A stretch of 64,000 nucleotides of DNA from Tubiluchus corallicola. Lineage: Eukaryota > Priapulida > Priapulimorpha > Priapulimorphida > Tubiluchidae. Of this stretch, positions 49,701-61,700 are shown piece after piece. The stretch covers positions 2,953,001-3,017,000 of the forward strand of contig JAQGDQ010000002.1 of the NCBI GenBank assembly GCA_030141605.1, read 5' to 3'. The position numbers and the translations under genes are program-made. The notes under the pieces were generated by a model. That model ran no database searches, had not been told where the DNA came from, and was given only the letters and a program-made list of their open reading frames with translations. Position 1 is the stretch's first letter. Every line of letters begins with the position of its first letter.

Positions 49701-52700
49701 ATATCAGTTAAAAATTCAAATATCAACATATGTCAAAAACACATATTCTGTAGAAATTTGTCAAATCCAAGGGCAGAAATGTGCCTTTATTCACTGTTGA
49801 ACATCTATGTTTATTTCATCTACATAAACAAAAGCATGCACTAATTATGCACTAGTATTTGTATGAATGATACGAAAACACATGGCTATAAAAGCCTTAG
49901 GTTCGTCAAACAAAATGACTTTGAAAAAAGCAAAGAGCGTTTTATACTTTTATTCCTCGGATGCGGAACTCTCTTAGTGCCCGGCACATTTTGTTAGCAG
50001 CTCCATGATGATCACTTGCTCTAGAAATAACCTTGACAAGCAATGAGTCATAATCCGGAGAAATAACAGCACCAGCAAACGAATCTGAACCATCTAGTCG
50101 AATACCCATACCTTCGCCTGTTCTGAAAACCTGAAAAAGTAACAAAAAGCCAAACAACTCCCACATATGATTTGAGAAACTTTTAACTGTTATGTAGTTT
50201 CCGCAGAAGTATTGTGAAATAGCCTAGTTGTAACACTTATCAGCAGAACAGCATAGGTCGAAACGAATCTAAGGCTGTCGAACATTGTCAAATTTCAAGT
50301 GTAGTATACATTTCACTTCATTAAGTCTTAAGAAGCAACTACTAACAGGAAGTGCATAAAGTTTTTGCTAATTTCTTTTTGTAGAAGGTCCGTGGAAAAT
50401 GCACATTTTTCAACTCTCAATAAACACGCCTTTAATGATGCACAGCATTTTGCCTAAATAAATAATATAATAAAAATGAAATAACATAAAATACAGCTGA
50501 TTAAATTTCCGTGAAATTAAAAAAAAATTTCTATCAATTAAAACTGTCATAACATTTTTAGAAGTAGTTTTTTTAAGATGCCACATCATATGTTTATATG
50601 TAGCTTTCTGCCTAAAGGAAGAAATTCACAAGAGCAGCTCTTGCTGATGTAATTAAATTAATACCTCTATCCTACCAGCATCAGGTTGAAAGTTTTTAGC
50701 TGGATCTTCAGTTGTCATTCTACACTGTATCGCAGAGCCCTGTACAGCAATCTTATCCTGTACTAAACCAATATCCTCCAAACTCTTGCCTTCTGCTACA
50801 TGTATTTGAGAAATCACCAAATCAGTGCTGTAAAACAAATACTTGTTAAAGAATGATGCCTATTCCCCAACAGGAAAATAAAAGAAAATGATAAGAAAAG
50901 TTGTAGCCAACAAAGTAATATGTCACAAAAAAGTGAAAAACTACAAATTTGAACCAAGTGGTCCAAAAATATTACAAAGCTGCTAAAATATGAATTTCAA
51001 TAACAAATGAAAACACAAGTACATTCAAAGTTAACAAAAAAAGCAACAAAGAAACCTAAATATACGCGAGTTACGAGCAATTAATAATTATCATGATTGT
51101 AAATTATTAATAGTAAAATACTTGACTGTTTAAGAGCTTCTGTAGTATTTCTGTAACTTATGTACACATTGTAATGTGCTAACAACAGTATAGAACATAA
51201 AATACAATTTAGGATGAGACCAGTAGTTGTATGGTCATGGTGCGTGCTTAGTGACTACAGTTAAGCAACATCAAATTTAGTCAGTATGTGGAAGGGTGTC
51301 CAACCAAAAAAAGTTTTTGGATGGGTTCATTTACTACACTGCTCCCAGCCATTTATGTCATTGAACACAAATGTGTGTCCAAACATTGTTAAGAAAAACA
51401 TCTCTGTCAACCAAGATTATTTTTGATAATAGTCAGTTTCCAGTCTAGCCATAAAAATCAAAAAAGTAAATTCTGCTGTGAGTGCTCGATACCAGCTTGC
51501 AGGGTAAAAAACTGCATCAATAAGCAGAAGGCAAAACACATATAGGTTGAAAAAACATGGGCTTAATCAGTCGAGTTAAACATTGTTTTACAAAAGAACA
51601 CCTAATCACTCTTTATAATTGTCTAGTACTGCCATACTTGACCTACTGTAATATACTTTGGGGGCACACCTACCCTTCAACTCCAGTTAAACTAAACTCT
51701 CTACAACGTAAATTTATAAGATTGATAGCTAATTTAAACAAGCGTGAACATGTAGGTCTTAATCTTTTTAAGAATTATTCTATCCTAGTGCTAAATGATC
51801 TAATAAACCTGAATACCGCTGTGTACATCTACAAAACCAAACATAAACTTCTCCCTGCTTTCTTTTTAAACCCATTATCTATTAACGCAAGACATTACTC
51901 AACAAGATTTAACGAATTTCGTATTAAGTATTGCAGGACTAACTATTGCAAGGCACTTCATCACTAACACTGGCCCTAGACTTTGGAATAACATCAACGA
52001 ATACATAAAAAATTCTTTATCTATAAATAACTTCAAAAGAAATTTCAAAAATGAAATCTTTTCTAATTATACAGAATAAATCAATTTGATTAATTACACT
52101 GCTGTCCCTGTCGGAATCCATTGTGTTGCTGGTTATGTCAATTTTTACATTTCTATAGGTCATGTTACTCATACAGATACCACCACATCTTTCTCTTTCT
52201 CTTTCTTTCTATTCTCTATTAACCTTTCCTTCTACTCCTTTACTGCTCTTTTCTATTACACTCAGTCCACATTCATTTGGGGTACTCTAAACAAGTAATT
52301 ACTTCTTGAGTACCCCACGGGTCATTTGCGGCTTGGCATCTTGTGCACATAATAATAAATATATTATTAAATACTTTTATGTACAATGCTGTAATGATCA
52401 TTTTGGATATATTTAATAAATAAATATATAAATAAAAAACCTGCAAAAGTAAGTTCCTGAAGAATCACCAAGAATTTTTGGCTCTTGTGATCAAATAGTG
52501 ATACTCAATTGCATTAAAGTAAAGAACATTTCTCTATATGTCAAACATATTCATCGGTTCCATGTATTTACTTGATTTAACACTATTAATTTTATGCAGT
52601 AACCATCGTTTCTTTAGGATGCAGGAGTAAGAAATATGATCTTACATGCAAGTATGCTTTACAGAAATGAAGTGCTTACATGATTCGTTAATAACTAGTT

Positions 52701-55700
52701 GAAAAAATAATTTCCGTTTATTTAATCAACATGTACTCACCCGGTACACTCTTCAGTAACAGTATGTTCTACTTGCAATCTAGCATTCACTTCCATGAAG
52801 TAATGCTTTCCGTCTTTATCTACAAGAAATTCTACAGTTCCCGCATTTTCATAGCCTGCATGCCGTGCAAGCTTGACAGCATCTGCGCATATTGCATCAC
52901 GAATCTGGATAACAAAATAATAAAAAACCGTTAACGTTATGAAGTAGGAACACTGTACAAGTAGGAAGACTAGCTATACAGAAAAAGGTTTTTAAGTACT
53001 TATGATGCAGTTTATCAACACTCACTTTTTACTTAGGTGCTCAAGTTTGCACAAGTACTTTTTTTAAAAATGCCAATATTCTTGCATTATTCACTAAATG
53101 AATACTTAATAATAACACACACATTTTCTGAATAACACAATGCAAAAAGCAAAACATTTTATCTTGAATTATTTCACTGTTATAATTAAGCCCACACTTA
53201 CGTTTGGATCAAGATTTGGAGCTGGCGCAATTTCTATGACTTTCTGATGTCGTCGTTGAACGGAGCAATCTCGCTCATACAAATGAACCACATTACCATA
53301 CTTATCACCGATTATCTGTACTTCAATATGACGTGGATGTTCTACTAATTTTTCTACCAGCATGGCACCATTACCGAAAGATGCTTCTGCTTCTGATGTT
53401 GCAACTCGAAAAGCCTCATCAAGCTCCTGAGTAAACAGACATGTTCAAATGTATGTATCAGTGATGATTTAGTAATTTAAAAAAAACTGATGTAGATGAC
53501 ATCAAATCATTGGTAAATGTAACTAATACACTTTCTTCCATTAATAAAATAGCCAGTCTTTATGCTATAAATGAATTTACTTTTTGTACCAAGACAAATT
53601 TAACATACATTAAGCTCTTAAATGAACGAAGTCAATTTTTAATTTATACTTAATGATTAGCAGTAAAGATTAGTAGCTGATAGATTTTAACCTATTGCAC
53701 CTGGTAGTAAATAAATGTTAACTGCTATCAAACTGAAAAGTTTGTTAGTCTGGGAACTTCACATAGGATCTAGTTGATAAGTAAGGATGGCAATCAATGG
53801 AAAATTTCGAATTTGAATCAAGCAGAAATTTTTGAGATCGAATAAAATAAACAATTTTTTAATTAAATCGATTTTAAAATTTTTCGAATCGAATAAAAAC
53901 ATACTGCAGGCATGCATTGTTTCAAATTCAACATTGATTTAGTGGTCTGTACAATTGCTCATGATTCAAATTTACAACCCCCTTATGCCAATTAAGCATT
54001 AATAAATCCAAAGAAAGGTGAGTACTCTGAATTGGCATGACTAGCTATTAGTATTTCTATGTGAGTTTCTCACAAGAATGACAGATGCTTACATAATTAC
54101 TCCATGATTTTCTTAAGATTATTTCACAGCAACGGTGGTACGATAAATTTCTTGAACTTTGCACACATAGTGGAATCAAATCGGATGTTTTAATGCTAAT
54201 TCAAATTGGACTTGCATAAAATGTTCAAATTTTCGAGTTCGACCTCCAACCATACTGGTGAGGTGCACTAAGTTAGACAAGCTAAATTAAAGACATGCAA
54301 TAAAAAAAATCATAAATTCAGCTCCCAAGTAGAATGACCAGAGAAATTCTCTTAAAGGCAGTCTAACCTAGGCTAACGACCTGACAAAGTCAATATCTGT
54401 GCTAGATTTTCGGTTCATTTTTGCCATTTAGCATGTTGAAAGCTGCTCTTCAAAAAGATACCACGAGTCCACTACTTTCTTTAGTCATGGACAAATTGCA
54501 CAGCATTACTTAGCAACTTATAACTATGATATCTGTTAAACATGTCATTACCCGCATATCTCTAACAATCCTCATTCCTCTACCACCTCCACCAAATGCT
54601 GCTTTCAGCATTATGGGCACCCCATGCTGCGTGATAAATTCTCGGACGCTGTCGACATTTGCTACTGGTGCATCTGTACCTGGGATGATGGGCACACCTG
54701 TAAAATAAAAACTGTGGAAATGTAGTAAGAAAATTCACTGCACAATTAAATTTTACTAACTAAAGCACACACATTTCCAAAGTGCCATTTTATAAGAGCT
54801 ACATTTATATACAAAATGTGTGGAATTTTTGAATGCCCTAATTATAAATTTACAGAAAAATCTAGTGACATATAATGCCAAAGTATTTAGTTCTACTCAA
54901 CCACATCTTCTGTCTAACCTGTCTAACTCTGTCTAAAAAATATCTAACCTGCAGCAATAGCCATCTTTCTGGCTTCCACCTTGTCTCCCATACGCTGTAC
55001 TGTTTCAGGGGATGGCCCAACAAAATTAATGCCAGCATCAACGCATGCCTTTGCAAACTCTGACCGCTCAGAAAGAAACCCATATCCAGGGTGTATCGTG
55101 TCGACATCGTTATCCTGATCAAAATAGTTTTCAGTGCAAACATTTGAAGCTTTACAATGTTTTGTTTATAAAAAAAAAAACATTTCTCAGCTTCAGTGAT
55201 TATGCACTTGGTCTTCTGTCTAAATAACCTGCAATTATCCTGGAATGTATAAAAGTAAGCCCTCCACACAGCAGTTTTTAACATAGGCCTACATAATAGT
55301 GATACTACTGAAACTTCATTGTTTTTTAAAATAGATCACAGGATTCAACAATGTAATGGTGTAATAACAAACAAACAATATAGCATGACCAAATTCAGGA
55401 ATCGAGCAAAAAGATGAAGAGCGATTCAAGATTTTCAATGACTGCAGATTTAAGCCTATTGCGTACATTAATTTATTATCATGTATTACTTTCATAGTGA
55501 GAAAATAAGAGCTAGCAGTAAAGTTAGAGAAAATTTGAAAAAAATATTATTCGAGCAAATGCGAACAACCCACAAACTGCTGTTTTTTACAATATATCTT
55601 AGACTTTAGAAAAGCTTTTGACTCTGTGCTTCTAAGACGGCTACTGCTCAAGATGGAGTTCTCAGGAATCAGTGGTAATTTATTAAAGTGGTTTGATTTT

Positions 55701-58700
55701 TTCTTAACTTATCACTGACAACGAATTGTTATGATTGGTGTAACTACAAACTGGCAACCAATAGTTAGTGGAATCCCCCAAGGTACTCTTAGTGGTCTTT
55801 ACTGCTTTCTTATTTTTATAAATGACACTACTAATTGTGTGTTTCCTGGTACAAGCATCCCTTTATTTGTAGATGATCTTAAGCCCTATGGCCCAATCTG
55901 GTGTGACTGGTGTGACTTTCCAATCTGGAGAGACCAATTTGTTTTACAAAATGATCTTAATGAAATTGAAAAATGGTGCAATGAATGGTTGATGCAACTT
56001 AAGAAAAGTAAGTGTTGCTTATTACGTGTGCGGAATAAATCTCACTCATCATATTATATCAGTGAAGGAGTCATAGAAGAGAAATCTGTTGTACGTGATT
56101 TAGGCATCTACGTATCCAATGACCTAAAGTGGAATACCCATGTTAATCATATAATAGCTCACGCAAATGGTCGAATTGATATGATCAAACGTTGTGTCGT
56201 TTCAAGATCTGCTTATGTTATAGTCCCTATATATAAAGCAGTCATTCATCCTATTTTGGAATTTGCATCAGTAGTGTGGTCACCACTGTATGTAACTCTC
56301 AAAGATGCTTTGGAAAAAACTCAAGACAGATGTATGAGACTACTCCATGATGCAGATCCTGCCATGACGTCCACTTTGGAATAACGCCAATGTACTGTTG
56401 ACCTTGTCAAGTGTTATAAAATTATGAAAAAGCTCTCAGTTTAACAGGAACAAGAATTCTTCTCAAGACCATGCAGAGAACTACGAGGCCATGATTCCAA
56501 ACTCTTCATTGAATAAAGCTGAACCAACATCCGTTCTCATTGGCCCACCCATGGAACTCACTCTCAGCTGATACTGTCAATGCACCATCTATCGATAAAT
56601 TTAAAATGAATATGAGAAGGGATCATACACGAGTTAAACTCTAGGTCCTGATGTCATTGTAAAGAAGTCGGACAAGAACAACTCTCTTAAATTGCATATA
56701 AGATGACCCGCTAAAAACATTTGGTCATTTTTTTCTAATAAGGTTGTTTCAACTTGGAACAGTTTACCAAATTTGTAAGTAATGTACCATTGGTAAAAGC
56801 TCAAAATGCAAACTTTTTAAATGGCGACTAAATTATAACACTCTAAATCATGCAAACAGACACATGTAAAAAGCATTTGTTTGCTCTTTGTGTCGCCCCC
56901 AAACTGCCCCTCATTATTAAGTTGCTTTTTATGCTTGTACGTATTTTAATGTGCACTGCATGTTTTTCACATGATGTATGTATGTGTGTATATGTATATA
57001 TTTCAATGTAAAGCTTATTTGGTGTGTAAAAACATAAACTAAAACTGTCCCGAATTGTTTTGTTTTGGAACCCAAAGTTAGAAAAGGTATCATGGTAAGT
57101 TTTTATACAGCAGACGCACAGATAAATCTTGTCCAATATACTTCTAACAGTCTTTAACGACACGTCAGAACTAATAGAAGTTTCAGATGCGCATAATTAG
57201 TATAAAGGCTAAGCAAAACAACTCGCGGAGACAATACAAGAAATCTAAACTAAAACGAAATCTAATCAGGTAGAGTGCTGTCACCTCGACTTCGTCCCTA
57301 AATCAAGCGAAGCACAGAAAGTAGTCGGAAACTTGCTGCTGTTGAGGACCTGTCTAAAATTATTATTGTTCTAATTATATTTTAACAATTCCAGCTTTGC
57401 CGTTTGACCGATGAAATCGAGTAGGTTTACCTGAAAGCAACGACTACACAGCAGGGCCCGATGTAGCAAAGCTCATTTCAATTTGCTACTTCAAATATAA
57501 TTACATTCTTTGTCGTTAAAACATTTGAAACAACATGCAATCAGCACAATCAACTGGCAGGCTTAGCTTTATTCGGAAACTATAAAACTCTGCCAAATAA
57601 ATATTAACTCTTTGTCGCATAGATCACGTTTAGCTCTCAATAAATATGCAGACGATGATAAGTTCGATATAATCGCATTACAAGAAACAAAACTTACGCA
57701 GCAGAATGATCCAAATAACTGACTAAATAATTATAAAACCTTTTTGAAGGTCACTAATAACTCACACTCAGGTGGTGTAGCTTTATGTGTGAGGAATGAT
57801 CTGGAGTGCAACATGGTAACTATTCCCAATGCAAATCTTGATTTAGACGCAATATGGTCTATCGTGAAACTTAAATCAGTCAAGTTGTTAATATGCTCTG
57901 TTTACATCATACCAAATGCGCCAGAAACCATGAAAAAGTGGCTAGTTGAGTACAAAAAAGCCAGCGATTTTGCAAAAAAACATGGAATTCACTACACACT
58001 TGCTATGGGCGACTTTAATGCACGAAATGTAATCTGGGACAGAACTGATAATGAGCAAGGTAAACTACTACTAAATTTTCTGTCAGATAACAATTTGAAA
58101 TACTAGCACCTAACGAACCAACATTTAACTCTATCATCGGAAATAGGGTAATTGACCTAATATCAGCATTGTGCGGATTAACCATCCGATTGTCATCACA
58201 AACAGTAAAGAATGACATTGAGCTGTTTAGTGGTGCCCCCCAAATGGGTAGCTACCTTGTAGTAACTGCATTAGAGTGCCATAGACAAACTCCAGCAAGA
58301 AGCCGGCTAATGTTCGATTTTAAAAGTAGCAACTGGATTAATTGGTCGCACTCATTAGAGACAGATATACAGTCTGATTTTGAAAATAACTAGAGTACAT
58401 AGAAAACAAAGACGCATATAATGTGTGGACTTGGCTGTTGAACAAAATAAGGAAAGCTAGTGGCGCTACTCTTTTGCAGAAAACAATAACAGAACACAGC
58501 AAGCCGTTTTGGACAAACAATCTATCGCAATTATCAAAAAGACTAAGGTAACTCAGGAAAAGATATCCACGTTTGTCGAATGTTCCAAATAAATTATCTT
58601 ACTTGGAAGCAAAAAGCAGTTCGATCAGATGCTAAATGAGGAACTCAGCAATTGGGTAAATGAAACACACAGCCAATTTAAACATTGCGCAAGGTAAAAC

Positions 58701-61700
58701 GTTTTGGAAAACGCACAGTAAACTTTTGGGAGAGAAATCGGATGTGCGGATTGAAACCTTGAAATACCAAAATAAATATTATATTGACGATAGTGATAAA
58801 AGTGACATATTGTACAGAACATTCTTTAGTGGCTCCCTATATTGACAGTGCAATATTCGACCAAACATGGTTTAATGAAGTATGCCATTTCACCCAACGA
58901 CCCCTTTCACAACCCAATGAGCGTCTGTGGTTCAATGATAACTTCACAATGGATGAAGTTGATAAAGCAATAAAGAGCACACAAAAGTATAACAAATAAA
59001 AAATGTATAACAAAAGTATTGATACCGAAGGATGCCATCTACGGATGATTTGTCGCATGGGCTTTTGACCCAAAGCAACATTTATGAACCTAGTAAATAT
59101 ATGTTTAGAACAAAATGTGTGGCCATGGCAAAATTCAAAGGTTGTGTTCTTCAAAAAACCAGCTAAGGATAATTACTGCGACCCCAATAATTATAGACCG
59201 ATTACTATTACTTCCTATTTTGGCAAACTGGCTGAAAAGGTTCTAGAAAACAGATTGCGATTGTTTCTTAGTGAAAATAACTTGTTAGGCGTTGAGCAAG
59301 AAGGATTTCGACCAAGGGGTAGTATAACCCGATATCTGATGAGACTAATTTCAAAACTACAACGTAAACTAATCGAGAAAAGAGACTGCATTGCAGTATT
59401 TTGCGACTTTAAAAACGCATTCGACAGCGTGTGGTTAGACGGTTTAATCTGGAAGTTGTATGACAAAGGCTTAGGGGGCAACATCTTGGACCTCGTAGTA
59501 GCATTTCTAAGAGACCACAAAATTTGTTTAAAAGTTAATAATCACCTGTCGAACAAATATTCTTGTCAGATAGGGTTACCCCAAGATTCTGTGCTGCCCC
59601 AATTTTATTTATGTTCTATGTTTCGGATATGTTGCAAACAATTGAGACAGATAACTTTCATAAATTTAAATATGCCGACGACAGCACATTTGTAGCTGCA
59701 GGCAGCGCTATGAATGAGGCTTATATAGCAGCACAAGAGCAATGTGTTAATTTGTTTAAGTGATGTACCATGTGGCATATGAATACTAACTGCGCCGAAA
59801 ATAAAACAGAAGCCATAATGTGCAAAAACTCATTGAAGTTAAAATACGAGCCAAACCCCTCAAATCTAATGTTTGGAAATGGACCAATTAAATATGTGAA
59901 TTGAACTAATGTATTAGGAGTAAATGTTGATAATGAACTTAAATTTGAGGCGCAGGTAACTACTACGAGACAGAAAGCCTGGAATAAATGGCATAAAATC
60001 AAAATTTTCTATTTTAAATATAGAGGATTAAAGGTGGCCACGATCGTTGCTTTAGCTAAAACCACTGCTTTGCCAACGTTATTGTATGCCGCTACATCCT
60101 GGCTAGATTCAAAAATACAGACTTTCGATGACCTTATATTTGATATGTTCAAAACAGCCGTTGGCGTTAAATACAATCCGCCTAAAATTGAATTAGAATT
60201 AATACGTGGTTTACCCCTAATCGATATACAGTTCTCGTCTATTGTCAGCAAATTTTTAACGAAAGCGTTAGATAAATCAGAGGATGATGTAGTTAGGTGT
60301 GAAATTGAACTTATTAATTAGCTGCGTAATCAGGGCCAATATTTTAGCCATTTTTTGGCTAATCACATAACAAAAGCTAAATTGTTTTTAAAGATTACAA
60401 AAGGCATAGAAATTGCCCCGAAATGATACGTTGATGGTCCGTAATTTGGACAATACAAACCTCAAATACAAGAAAAATGAAGTGGATAAATACATCAAGA
60501 TTTTATGGAGTAGAAAAGTACAACATGCATAAACCAGTTGACCGGTAATCCGCGAAAGATAATTCCTGTATTTACAACACCATTAGATATAAGAGTTAGT
60601 AAATATGACAGATTTATAGAAACAAGTGCGTTAGCTTTTCTACTTGGAAGAGGTTGCAAATCATTTAAATACAGGATAGGTATAATTGAATCAGATCAGT
60701 GTGTTTGCGGTTTAGGCAGTCAAACCGCAGAACATTTAATTTTGCATTGTTCTTTACGATTTGTTAGACAAGATATAAGAGTGAATCACGAGCGCGGCTT
60801 AGAAAATAATGACATTCGGACCATTTACAGAAAGAGAGACACTAAAGTAATTAAAATGTATATAGATATTATAAAAGAACTAACCCAAAATGAACTTATC
60901 GTAAATTGATTAGGCTGTTTATATACGAATGACATTAACGTAAGATTATTTATGTATGTGGAAGCTACAACATATACTAGGTATAGGTATTAACAGTGTA
61001 ATTTTCACAAATTGAAGAAACAGTGCATAGTTTTGCGACTTGACCTAATAAGAGAAGGCCAATCTAAAGAAAAACTAGTTAGTCGTCAATAATTACCAAT
61101 TTTCAGTGAGAGCCCATGCAAAAGCTAACAAAAATTCTAGGCCTAAAATATAGAAACGATTTGTTTATACTGTGTCGCAAAAACGTTGTGCAGCCGAACA
61201 CCTTCGTTTCTGTATACTGTTTTCCGATAGGTTTTAAGTCGTAAAGTGAGAATTTAAAGGCCTTCACTATCCTCCGGAAAGAGAGAAGAATAGAGAGAAG
61301 AATAAGTTACTAATCCTGCAGTCAAAGAATTGCTTGCGATTACCTTCGAAAACGTCAGTGCCCACGTAGGATACCACTCAATATTGAACATTGAGAGCAA
61401 GGTTTTTCAAACGTATTATTGTATTTTTCAAGCACTGTTTTCCTGTGGTAAAACGTATTGGTGTGCTATATAAGCATTCGTGTTGCTACTGATTTAATTA
61501 AAAAAAACTATTTTTACACAGCTTAAGTTGTTTAACACTTCAGAATCTTAGCCACGACGTCTTAAGTTGGATTCCTCGTTTCACCGGGAAAATAACCTCA
61601 ACAGAATAAATTTTGTTTATCTATAATAATAAAGATATTACTGTTTAATAGTATGCGCACAAACAAGAAACTATACAATAAACACATGTGATTTATCTTT

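Larger units (their letters stand above)
57595..60960 (+). mobile_element. Near-full-length APE-type LINE, decayed
   Basis: In one orientation, antisense to PC, it holds an apurinic endonuclease-like domain (57,595-58,300), a reverse transcriptase (about 59,080-59,765), a thumb/connection region (59,765-60,321) and a C-terminal Cys/His motif (60,700-60,755). The order fits an APE-type non-LTR retrotransposon ORF2 of the Jockey/I/CR1 assemblage; I cannot fix the clade. At least half a dozen stops and frameshifts break it. No ORF1 gag-like protein and no RNase H were seen. Confidence 0.85.

Noticed and set aside
54862-55284. Minus-strand 140-codon frame over PC exon 3
   Set aside because: It is out of the PC reading frame and crosses both splice sites, so it is a shadow.
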